The notes under the pieces are model-generated. The model ran no database searches, was not told the DNA's origin, and saw nothing but the letters and a program-made list of their open reading frames with translations. A stretch of DNA of 64,000 bases from Trichobilharzia regenti (Eukaryota; Platyhelminthes; Trematoda; Strigeidida; Schistosomatidae): positions 40,459,459 to 40,523,458 of the forward strand of contig OX235265.1 of assembly GCA_944472135.2 (NCBI GenBank), in the 5' to 3' direction. Below are positions 1 to 11,092 of this stretch, piece by piece. The translations under genes were made by a program, and so were the position numbers. The stretch's first letter is position 1; each line of letters starts with the position of its first letter.

Positions 1-3000
1 GAGTAGAAATGTTCATCGTACAGGATGAGAAGTAAGAAGCCACAGCCTTGTCTGGAAAACTCCTCGAACCTCCTGTTAAGTTCTCCTCTCGGACACTGTG
101 CCACAATCGGTCGAGGGCTAAACCGAACACCAAAGCGACTGGCCGCTCTAGGCAATTCCGATATCACCTTCTGTACATGACCATGAGACCGCTAGGAAGA
201 AAACATGGCAAGGAGATGAAGCAGTCAGTTCTCGCGTTTACATTTGACAATAACAATAACATAAAAGTTCTTCCAAATGTATCGCGCAAATACATCTCAC
301 TTTTCAGATAATCTCCGTCTTCTAAAAACACTGTCCAAATTTATAAAAGCGATTAACTGTTTTCAACAATAACACATGCCTTTTGACAACAAACCAGAAT
401 TAAGTGCACACTTCTCAGGCTACTCTACCCATCTGACAACATTTCCTTCACTTTATTAAAAGGCAGACAAAACCTCCTCTTTGTATACAGAGCATTAAAC
501 ACTGACAAATAAAAGATGATATTGCCACCGACGTAATGCAGTGAACAATAAAGTAGGTGGGCTGTCATGGAACTAGGCGAGGTACCCTTCGATGTTGATA
601 CAATCGACAAATGACCAAGTCTACAATGTCAATTTGGTGCCCAAGTGATTGTACAACTCAACTTTGTTACAGCACTAATCTTATGTTGAACCGGAGTAGA
701 AAACATACCTGATTAGGCGGAATGCTAAGTACAGCCCACATTATTTCTACTCCTTCGCCGGCAGGGTGAAGAAAGCCAGGCGTGCTCCAACTACCTGCCG
801 TCAGCTGTTGTACACCGGAACGACCAAAGCCAGCAGTTGGCGGTTGGATAACACGTGCGTTAACTTCCACTGGCCTCGGTTGAATCGCCAAACCAAATTG
901 TTTGATCAGTGGGTGGGACCTTGGAGGAAATGGAACAAATGTCATGTCAAAAGAAACCCTCATAATTACAAAACAATGCATTGAGTAAATCATAAAATCT
1001 GGCTCCAGGCTAACGTCGTTTACACACCTTCCTACACAGTTGGTTCCAGACTTGCATTCAAGCATACCTACCCTACAATTGAGTCCTCTTCACTGTCACA
1101 CAGTCAACAAACACTACTCTAATTTTGTCGTGCTCGACTAGTCGCAGGTCTGTGCAATTATATAACTCGTGACCCACTATAACCAACTAGACACCGCCAC
1201 ATTCTGCGTCCTTATCAAATCGATGTACAAAACAGTGTATGTCGTATCTACTTGCATGCTTGGAAAACAAACAATAAACTCTGTAGGTAGGCGTTACGTC
1301 AAGGATCTCCGGCACTTATCCAGGACTGTGGCATTTACCTCGTTTATTCAAATTTCAAAATTACGGCTGACACAACGGACAGCAGATTTCTGTCATCAAA
1401 ACGTTCACAAAGCGCTCATCTAATAATATCTGTGAGAAGTTTACGCATTGTGGAATACATCAATCAAGTGTAATTGTATTTCAATTCCAATAGCTAGTAG
1501 CAATTTTGCTAGAAATCAAAAGCTTATCACTGTGCGTAAACAACCAATGAAATACAACTATAACCAATCATTCGTCTAATAGTGTGCTTCCGTTCTCACC
1601 TTCAACTTGTCTCTTTACAGGAATACAATGAAGACTAGAATTTCCAATCATGGGAAAACTGAGTTGGCTTGTAGTTGGAAGGACCTACAGATCCATAGCT
1701 TATCGGCTACAACTTAAAGTAGCATTATCTTGAGCACTTCTCCGCCCATTCTAGAGGACACCACCAATGAATCTATAGAAGCTAAGTGTGATAATTCGGA
1801 AATCTCCACAAGTGTCCAGGGTTGGCATTGTAACCTACTACTTATTCTACTTTCTCACCATCCTTTTAATGCGCTACAACAGTGAGTGTCGAGCTATAAG
1901 CTTCATGGAATGCCGAAGAAATCAATCATCGAAAGCTCGTCTATCTCAACATGCTTACCCTCAACTCTTGGATCAATAAGCAACACTACACTTTAGTACT
2001 GACTGGTAGTATCAACTCAAATAAATTTCTTACTTCAGCATATTATTAGCAAAATTCTCCAGCTCTCTGAAGCGCTCCTGTGGTCGAATTGCTGCACAAC
2101 GGATAACTTCACTCGCAATATCGGCTTTACTCGCATTAGGAGCTTGATATGGCAAAATGTTTAACAGTTCCATCGGCATATACACTTCACGCTTTTGATC
2201 AACCTACAAAAATAATCACTGAAATGAAAATTTACCTTCACACAGGGCAGTTCTGGATACTTCAGAGTGATATGATGGTGCTGCTTGAAATATTCAGCCA
2301 CGGACTGGTTCAACTCCTCAATCATCAAACGATCGGCTGGTAGTGATGATATCCCGTGCACGGTGAAGCGTCGGGAATATGCACGTCCTAAAATGTATGA
2401 GGTATAACAGAAAACATGCATACCATCATCGCTCTTGTAGAATTTATCAGTCTCAACTCGTATCTTTCTCAAGTCGTATGCCATTTGAGTGCTACATCTA
2501 ACCATATCGTCTCCATACTTCGAGTACATGACGTCCGCTAGATTCCCGGATACAAAGTAGGCCTTGCACGTCTGTGATTATATGTAAAAAAGAAGGTGAA
2601 CCACTACTTACCATATCCAAGTTGACACGAACTTTCCATGGGGTCGCACACTACTGATGAAACCCTTATGAATAGTGAAAAGCTTATCCATAACCACTTT
2701 AATTGGTGTTTGCTGAAATAGGGCTGAGCGTCCAAGGGATACAAACGACTGCTTTGACACCGTCTTCAAGATGCAGTCTAACAATCTGATACATTCCTAG
2801 ACAAATATGAAACATATTCAGCCTTACCTGAGGCATGTTCATAGAGGTCGCTTTCGGATTCGTTATGAAATGGCTGATGTCGGAAGTAGATACCTTCTGC
2901 ACTTCCATAATCCGGTACTTCAGAAGAAGGCGGTCCCGACCAAACGGCTCCTTGATCTCAATCTGTCTTTCTACGGGGTCCGTTGTGACACCAGGTAACG

Positions 3001-4010
3001 GATCTTCAGAGTATATGGCGTGACCGCCATCGTATATGATCGTATCTGGTAAACTGCAGAAGCGAGTGAAATAAGCATAATTGTTTAGCATGAGGTTTAT
3101 GAATAGATACCATTGCTCTCAATAGAAGCCATAACCAACAACTTCACCAATTCTTTCTAAACAACGCTGATAGTAACCGAAGTCACATAATGAATGGTGT
3201 GGGACATGGAACAAGTTATCCTACACGTGTACGAATCTTTGGTTGACAAGCAAGCAATACTTGACCAAAAGTCAGAGAAACAATTCAGCTTAATAATTAA
3301 GGAACAGAAAGTTCCGTTACATATGTAAACAATCCATTTGATCAATAACACAATGGTACTTACGAGTCAGCTACCTGCTGAATTAAAGATCTCAACTCTT
3401 TAGGTGGCATTCTTATCTCAGTTTTACTGCCCTCCTTAGCTTCCAATCGATGAACTGAGTTGGCCTCCACAAAATACAAATATACCGTTCTGTGATGAAA
3501 TGTCAAATCCCAACAGTTTGAAGTGACTTTGACTTTCTTGCCGATTGTACCTCCTTGGTCTGGTCTATTCGGTATTCTGAGTGTCTTCTGTATGTTCAGT
3601 CTGAAAAAATAGTCAATTCGGGAGCGTTACCGAAGGAAGCAATGAAGACAAATACTGTTAGAGTTTATTTGACGTCAACTTACTTCGAAATCCCCGTAGA
3701 TATGTCATACCTGAAACAAAGAAACGAAAGCTAGTTAGGCATCAAGACAAAACATGTCGTGTTATCTGAAGGAACAACAGGAATAGTACTCACACAGCCT
3801 TTTGGACTGGATGGCTCTTTTTCTGGCGCGCAGCTTCCGAGACAATTTCGCCTTCCGAAGACGACGGAATATCACCCCGTTCACTAGGTGTATTGGAACT
3901 CCACACAGAACCAGACGAACTATTACGAGTTATTGTGAGCACTCATAAACTTACGCTGGATAACCCTTTCAGCAGGCTTCTTCAACGGTCCTGAATTGTT
4001 AACGCGTGAC
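1..4010 (-). CDS. AGO: Argonaute protein, partial (N, PAZ, L2 and part of MID; PIWI off the edge)
   Basis: Small-RNA-guided silencing protein. Exons on the minus strand, joined by GT-AG sites and keeping frame: 3794-3919, 3684-3710 (27 nt micro-exon), 3364-3600, 2828-3053, 2612-2796, 2424-2571, 2236-2387, 2034-2203, 709-919 and 191-1. A further 56 nt exon at 3955-4010 is tentative because its phase does not match. Recognisable stretches are the N domain (IPNRPDQGGTIGKK), L1 (KVRVNLDMTCKAYF), PAZ (VAEYFKQHHHITLKYPELPC), L2 (VNARVIQPPTAGFGR) and MID (GFLLLILYDEHFY). Introns of 32, 36, 40 and 31 nt sit among longer ones (83, 83, 310, 1114, 517), as expected for a schistosome gene. Exon 2612-2796 is one base short: the frame shifts at a four-base G run (about 2640-2645), either an error, an allele or a lesion. 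The divergent sequence suggests the flatworm-specific Argonaute group rather than the highly conserved AGO1 type, but paralogue assignment is inference. The start codon was not found. Confidence 0.88.
926..1951. repeat. Argonaute intron segment with a diverged copy at about 36.92-37.95 kb
   Basis: This stretch fills almost the whole 1114 nt intron 920-2033. A direct copy with scattered substitutions lies at 36916-37946 in the same orientation. Similarity begins within a few bases of the intron's 3' splice site and stops about 80 bases short of its 5' splice site. No Argonaute exon sequence accompanies the distant copy. It could be a dispersed repeat that happens to form the intron, or a segmental copy of the intron. 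Plus-strand open frames of about 60-90 codons are shared, one with a hydrophobic segment, but no known product is recognised. Confidence 0.75.
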
Positions 4011-7000
4011 CTGAAGGGTGAAAAACAACATATTAGTCGTTATGCACTCCACGAATACGAACAGTGCTACTCTGTCATTTGTGGAGGCTGACTGAAAAAT
4101 CAATCTGGAAGATGACAGCGGACTACATAATACGTATCCGAACACAACAGACACAATACTACTGCTCGCCAACTCATCATTCATGAAACAACTGCAAACC
4201 ACCGTGGCTAAATGAACAGGACAAAATTCATGACTTCCACACCTCGCAATGTCAAATCAGAGGTCGAATTGACGATAACTAGGTGTCGCATAGCTTCCCC
4301 TACTCTCATCTTATGTGTGGAATCGCAGCTGACAAATCTGACCTACAATTCACCAACGATAGTCATTGGGTGGGGATGGGGATTAAGAGAGTCGAACAAA
4401 CAAGTTAAATGAATCAATCAATGGCGTACATATTTACTTGCTGTTTTGTCTGGTAGAGGTAATACAATCATTATCCCACTGCAACCATCGACGACTCAGG
4501 TTTGAAAACACGGGATTTCGGACTAGTAAAGTTGAAGCGAAGTGCATATCTCCAACGTAATAACTGGTGGTCTAGACTTCGGAGTGTGCATGTCTAACCA
4601 TGGTTCTTGGGATAGTAGGAACCAATACTACCATAGCATTACAGACAACACACTCACTCTTCATCCTCCATGTTAGCCACACCTCATCAGTCTTCTTTCC
4701 ACACAGATTCTCAGGAACTCCTGCTAAGCTGTAGTTAACGTGCACGACCATCACCAAAACACACCACAAGTGGACCCGACTACTCAGTGTGTTAGACAAC
4801 TCAATTCCGTCAAACAAGCTTGATGCACCAAAGTTCAGATGACTTTCTGAGTCACCACTCTGTGGTAAAGTCGTTCAGTCTTTGGGATATCTCAGTTACA
4901 CTGCTTCCAAGCTGGAACTGAAACCACACTAGAATATTGGTGAGGTATGCGCCAAAGTACTTCTACGCTTCTTAGCTTTGCACGTAGAGGGTGGCAGTTA
5001 TGTGGGAAATGTTAATGGCGAGAAATCATACAAATCAATCCACACCCACCCATTTCCACAGGACCCGCCTGACTCACCACAGTCTCCCCAACCACCAGGT
5101 ACTCCACATCCACGTGAATGTCCTTAAAACCCTCTGCAAAACACAACCGAGTAATTCACTAGTGCTCAAATGACCGTCATATAGATTGTAGTATGCAATT
5201 TTATTCACAATCAGCATTGAATATCACCTGGATCTCTAACTACTATGACTGCCTCAACTGCACGACATACTTGTCCGTTGGACAACAATTGGCTGACAAC
5301 TCCAAGCAAACATCATTCTGTCAAAATCCCTAGGTCGACTAACACACTCATGAGAGACATCTGAAAGCCTGTAGACTAATGGACAACCTCACCTTTCCGA
5401 CATTCTGACACGAACTACTACAATAGTAAGCGCAACTCTCAACTACTGTCCGTTGTCCGACGTGCGATGGCTTGACTAAACAAAATTGAAAATCCAATGT
5501 CCAATACTTTTCAACCTCTTGTATACACCTTCAGATTTCGGGTTTCTTGGTTTTATTTGACTAGCCTTTAATGAATTTTCTGCTTAATTACGTGTTAAGT
5601 TACGTTTCAGCTCAATGAATCCAAAAATGTGTTGTGAGTGTATGAATTCGAACACTGATATCGAAGGTACGGCGGAGAATGTACTCACTCGCTTTGTGAA
5701 GGATACAACGGACTACTAGCACATAGCAAATTCTGTGCAAATATCTTGGAGGGAGTTGTTGAGAGTCAGTCAACAGACCTAACTCGAGATACATACTTTA
5801 TAATAAAAGGGTAGCCGCAAGGCACTGCCTGTGATTTTTGACAAGGTGATCCTCGAATTAAGTCATTATTTGTATTTAGATACTTAGTCGGCCATCATGG
5901 AACACCTTATATTCCGTGTGAGCTACACCAAGGGTTCTACAGTCCATGTTTCAGGTAATGTTATGTTATGGACCTGATATATACTGTAACGAGGTTTGAA
6001 AACATAGAATACATTATGCCATTCCCTTCAAAATTTAGGCACACGTCGTCAAATGTTTTAAGGCTTCCAATATGTCAGCTAGAAAGTTATGCTTCCTGAG
6101 GTTGGAGGGCTTATATTGTTCAAATTTTACCGTCTTAATATTTCCAGAGACTTTGCATTGTGGGGCTTTTAAGAATAGTGTGAAGTTCATTTTTATTCTC
6201 ATTAGCCACCTCGCTTCTAGTCTACCGTTACAACGCCAATCGTTGCGTGGCGTATCCATACATTCGTTTTTCGGTTCTCGCTAACTGTTTGTCTCTTTAA
6301 CTGTATGTTTGTCATGAACGATATATTCTTATTATTACTATCACGGTTATGGTTACTGTCAGTATTATCTCACTCTTCGGCCAGATGAGCGAATGACTGT
6401 TGAGATATCTAACTCCGATCGCGCCATTTCAACTGTTTCATCACACGACGTCATGTGGTCCACACAAGATTCTGTCGCGCACAAATACTCCACTCGACGT
6501 CTACCGAAGGAATAACAGTCAAGCATTCTAACGGATTATGCAGCTACCCGCGAAAATAAGGGACGTTTACCTCAACGCCAAGGAGTGGGCCTGAATATAC
6601 AAAGATGGGCCCATACGATAGGAGAACGAAGAAGCTCTTGAAGTCAGTTGAGTCTCAGACCTTTCACCGTCAACGGTCAATTGGTTTATCCATGTGGACT
6701 GAAACACAATCTGGTCAGCACAATTCTCAAGAGACAAGAACTCAGTGGTGGCTTCGTGGTGTGATTGCGTATCGCTATGGCCTAATCCTGTCATCGCCAA
6801 CAAATACATTTTTGGGCATACGTGAGAGTTATATTCTCCCTTCTCTAGTTGTAGTGGTGCCAGGCCCATAAATGGACTCATATGCAATGAGTCCATGTTT
6901 TTTAGGTTGGCGGCAACCACCGGGTGTATTTGCAACATCTTCAGAGGCATCAGAAACAAGGTGAAACAGCTCAGGTTCGTGTGCTCACGTCGCGCAACAC

Positions 7001-7039
7001 CACTCATGGTTGTGAAAAGACTTTGATTACAATAATCCT
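4011..7039. other. No gene recognised
   Basis: Only short open frames on both strands, none resembling a known family. The left part should hold the promoter, 5' UTR and possibly first exon(s) of the minus-strand Argonaute gene, since its start codon was not located. No retroelement sequence was recognised until 7040. Confidence 0.5.
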
Positions 7040-7328
7040 TGTCAACTGAGTTGAAGATTGGGCGATCATTTCATGGTTGTTCGCTTAAACCCAACTCGAT
7101 GTTTTTCGCGGGATTCATCAATCCAGCAGTCATCTTCTCCTCGTTTGCAGTTCGTTGGAAGACAGAGAAAACTATCAGAATTATTATCATGATTTTTTCT
7201 TATGACATTTATTCTTAGAACTTGTGTACAACAACCTTACTGTTGGTTACATATTGGCATTAGAATAACGGATTCTCGAGTCGCCAATTTATGTTCTGGT
7301 TTTTGCGTTGGTTAATACAAAGTGTTTA
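7040..7328 (+). repeat. Truncated BEL/Pao-type LTR fragment
   Basis: Starts TGTCAAC and follows the window's LTR pattern: the 'gttgaagattg' start, the 'ttcgcggg' block, the 'tcgagtcgcca' block and the 'gcgttggttaatacaaagtg' block. It is closest to the diverged LTR type at 35760-36123. The 3' end of the LTR is missing, where it runs into a (TAA)-rich repeat. No internal element sequence is attached. Confidence 0.75.
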
Positions 7329-7400
7329 ATAATATCAATAATAATGTGTATTCTCATATAAACATAAATTTATATGAGAATGCATGCCATTATTACCGGC
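7329..7400 (-). repeat. Short LINE-tail-like hairpin repeat
   Basis: A TAA-rich run is followed by a near-palindrome (arms 'attctcatataaa' and 'tttatatgagaat'). A similar sequence occurs at about 10298-10371 inside the 3' UTR of the CR1 copy. Related 'tatgagaata' motifs end the CR1 tails near 51.8 and 52.2 kb, so this is probably the 3' end of another LINE family read on the minus strand. Confidence 0.45.
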
Positions 7401-7925
7401 ACGATCAAGTATGATATAACATCAAATCGTAGATTGTCTACAAGTTAATAATGTTTCAAGTGTTAAATATTTGATATACATATAAATACACTCATTTTCT
7501 GAACTAGGCTGTATAGTTATTGAATTGTACAATTGTTCTCCAGTTTTCGCGGGAAAATCTACTTGGTTTCGTTCACATCCCGTGGTTGTAGGCATGCGAT
7601 AACCAACCAATATTGAGGTAAGTACAACGTTTACAAGGGATTGGAAGCTGTTTTAGAAAAGTAAAAGTGCTAAGGTGAATCAATAAAGTGCAATGAAATA
7701 GGTAAGTGCAAGTATCATTAGTAAATTCATTTATAAAGGAAACTCCCTAGGCTGACAACGTTCATCTGCAATGTGTAATGCTTCCTCTACAGTTTGCACT
7801 ATCATGATGTCCACATTTGGTTTTAATACATTTATCCTCATGTCGGTTCCTTTTATAATTCGAATCAAATTCATAAAGAGCTATAAAATGTTAGGTTAAG
7901 CGCAATGTAATGAGGACCGAATTAA
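7401..7925. other. No gene recognised; left flank of the element at 7931
   Basis: AT-rich sequence without a recognisable coding region or repeat. The last five bases before the element (7926-7930, GACGT) are the left target-site duplication. Confidence 0.5.
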
Positions 7926-7930
7926 GACGT

Positions 7931-8290
7931 TGTCAGCCACGTCTCATAAACCGTTAATGCCCAGCTCTTGCTACGCTCGGGCCCACGCTGTTCCTTGAAG
8001 TTTTCAGAAACGCTTAGTTATAACGGACGAAAAAACCAAAACACCGATTGGCCGCTTGAGATTTCTTTATTGTTACACCAACATATAAAAATAGTAATTG
8101 AACTAAGGTCTGTGAACAAATATTACAATAATGAATCACAATATTACTTCTGATAGTTTACTGCTGACTTCTTTCTGAACAGCGACCGATGAGACGATGA
8201 CTGTCGTATTGATGCCTCCGCGAAAATTGGGGAAGTTGGTTTTGAGCAAACAACCATGAATTGATCGTTCAATCTGCAACTCCATTGACA
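7931..8290 (-). repeat. 3' LTR of the element at 7931-17381
   Basis: 360 bp, bounded by the inverted TGTCA/TGACA ends. On the minus strand it contains an AATAAAG-type polyadenylation motif in the 'caataaagaaatctc' block. Confidence 0.9.
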
Positions 8291-9435
8291 CTCCCCGGCA
8301 AAAAAGGGATCCAAACATTTTTCCCTTTACGACCAATACACGTTGACTTGGATGCCATTGCGAGAACCTGGGTCACATGGACAGAGCTGAAATGGGAAAC
8401 AAAAAGAAAAGCAAACACACCACAAGCATACCCACAGCACAATCTCACACATCGCTGACGACCTGCGCCTCCAGACAGAGACCTCCTCTTGACATCTTGC
8501 AACACAATCGCCACTTGCTAGAATGACTCTTGCAGAATGCAACGTGACCATAGCAGCACCTCACGATACTCTACGCACATCCTCTTATCTACTCACTACC
8601 AATTACAACTGAAATCGCTTGTCACTCATTCTGCCTCAGTTCTAGTGACGGTGACGCATGCGAGCATCAGTCGTTTACACTCTTTCTCCCCGGCGTGTCG
8701 GACCGCAGCTAACAATTATCTCCGTGTGCATTTCATTCTCAGCAACACCCTCCCCGGCGTATACGACCCATCTGCTGTCTGTAACATCAATCAATTCATT
8801 CACGGATGTAGAAGACTAGAAACAACTTCAGGAGTAATCACGACGAAAATTTTAACAAAATTACGCAATAAAAACAAGATACGAAAACAACAAGTAAACA
8901 CAATGAATCCAAAAAACACCAATTGATATGACACACCACACATATATACAAACAGTACAAACAACCTCGCCGATCATGTCTTGATGGAATTCCTTTGAAG
9001 AATTGGAGGACTTACACCAGTACGCCTACACCCTTCTCAGGTTGACGATTGTAATTTGTGGAATGTCCGGACACAAACAAGATTAACCAACAATTACGAT
9101 AATTGGAACTCACACAACTATTTAACACAAACATATGTACAATCAACACATCAAATGTTGTGGATTCCGGCATGACAAACTACCCTTGAAGAACTGTAGG
9201 ACTTACAGCAATACGCCTACATTCCTTCTCAGGTTGATGATTCAAATGGACGTCGTTCAGACACAAACAGAATTACCAACAGCTAGATGACAGATGATAT
9301 CAATTCAGTATATACAATATGAACATATGTACAAAATCACACACCAAGCACATTGGACTGCTCATTGATGCGCTACCCTTTGAAGAATTGCAGGACTTAC
9401 AGCAGTACACCTACAACCCTTCTCAGGTTGACGCC

Positions 9436-10044
9436 CTAGGTTGGAAAATCGTCGCAGAGTTCATTTGCTAACTTCCCTCTATCAGCTCTATCCTCAAATC
9501 TGAACGGCAACACGCTCATTTCATTATATCGTAGAATATAGATGACGAATAAACACACGCCGTATCTGGTCAACCAAGCGTAGAAACAGATTAATTTACA
9601 CGAAAGATAATAACATTCAAATAGTAACTTGAAACTAGAAATGCTTTTATTCGTGCAAGTCAATTTAACAATTACTCTCTCGTTTACACTCGGCTTATCC
9701 TCACTAAACTGACCATTGATATTCGTCCTTTCAAACGAACTGATACTAGCATAGTCATTGCACAAGACACTTGAGTTGATGGGTGTCTGTTTCATTGTGT
9801 ATGACAGCACCAACGACGACTGATTGATATCAGTTGATGAAGTTAGCGGTGGATTAAAAGCTGTCGTTGCTCGACTTTCAGAAATTTGTCTACCTGCAAG
9901 ACCACCACCACTGCTATCTTTTAATATCAACTCAGGTTTAGCGCTAGCATCTGATGATAGGTGGGCTACATGCTGATCAATCACACTGACGGTCTCACAA
10001 GTATGCATGCCTTCTGCAACTGCATCTGCATTTAATTCTACTTC
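9436..10044 (-). pseudogene. Gag C-terminal part with membrane-spanning-like segment (3' half of a split gag)
   Basis: The open frame ends ...ELCDDFPT followed by TAG. It contains the Ser/Thr-rich linker and the hydrophobic stretch seen in the intact copy at 44939-46894 (FKLLFECYYL...GVCLFVIYILRY). Its 5' boundary is the LINE's trinucleotide tail at 10045, where the frame resumes at Q-R-E-V-E-L. The N-terminal half lies across the LINE at 15581-16877. Not translatable as one protein because of the insertion. Confidence 0.85.
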
Positions 10045-11092
10045 ACGTTGTAATAATAATAATAATAATAATAGTATATTCTCATTTTGTACATGAGAGA
10101 CGCCAGTTTACAGGCATCATCAATATGATAAATTATATATACGATTAGCAATCATAATTAATAATAATGCTTTAATAAAGTACACATTTTTTCCTACTTG
10201 TGTAGGACACACCAAATATACAGGCATGGATAAGCATTAATTAAATTTCATAAATTCGGTTTATGGTTAAGTTACATGGTTGCTGGCGTTTTTGTTTTAA
10301 TAATAATTATAATAATGTATATTCTCATATAAACATATAAATTTACATGAAAATGCATGCCATTTTTTTAGGTCTGTGGGAACAATATGATAACCAGTCA
10401 TTCAATGGAGCACATCATGAAATATAGGAATATTGACTTCGCATTAACAAAAAAACCCAAGTAAGTTTTGGATGGATTAAAAATACTTGGGAAAAAATAA
10501 AGCTTGAAGTAATTCCTCAATATAACCTGGGTGTGTACAAATCCGAATCTCATTTTTGATTTGATTTATATCCAAATTGGGTAATAAGGAAGCTATTTTT
10601 ACAGATACGATCAGTTATGTTATAAGCTACAATCGTGACGTTGTATTACAAATTGATACTTTTCCATTGGTATAAGAGTATATTCCACAAATGTAATCCA
10701 GGTTGCGTCGTGGAGAAAGTTAATTCGTTATTAACCAGGCAACTGAAAGATACGGGACCAATAATGTTTGCAGATCATTTGTCATTGTAAATGGTCAAAT
10801 ATCCACATTATTCATTCTCATTCAAAAAGTCAAATGGAAGCTGAAATGGTGAGAGAAAAAAGAAGACAAACAACAGCAACGCAAAAGAAAGCAACGGGAG
10901 TCCTTAAGGAGTGATTAATAAATATATACATATATATTCTGTTTAGTAACTGTGGTTATTTTGGTACACAAACTAACTAGTCCCGTTATGCTAACTTTTA
11001 TATTATGTGTGAACTAATATTACTGTCCTGTGTAGAAATGTTAATCATCTAGTTCCAATAATATTAAAATTTATAATTGTAGTTTGCTGTAA

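Noticed and set aside
6567..7007. 146-codon minus-strand frame in the gap between Argonaute and the first LTR
   Set aside because: No family resemblance, no splice context, and composition like surrounding non-coding DNA.
8537..8926. 129-codon frame repeated at 19503-19892 and 27227-27616
   Set aside because: Antisense to the 3' internal region of the elements; repeated openness follows from near-identical copies, and no protein-like features are seen.
10040..10075. TAA microsatellite as an independent repeat locus
   Set aside because: It is the 3' trinucleotide tail of the CR1 insertion.
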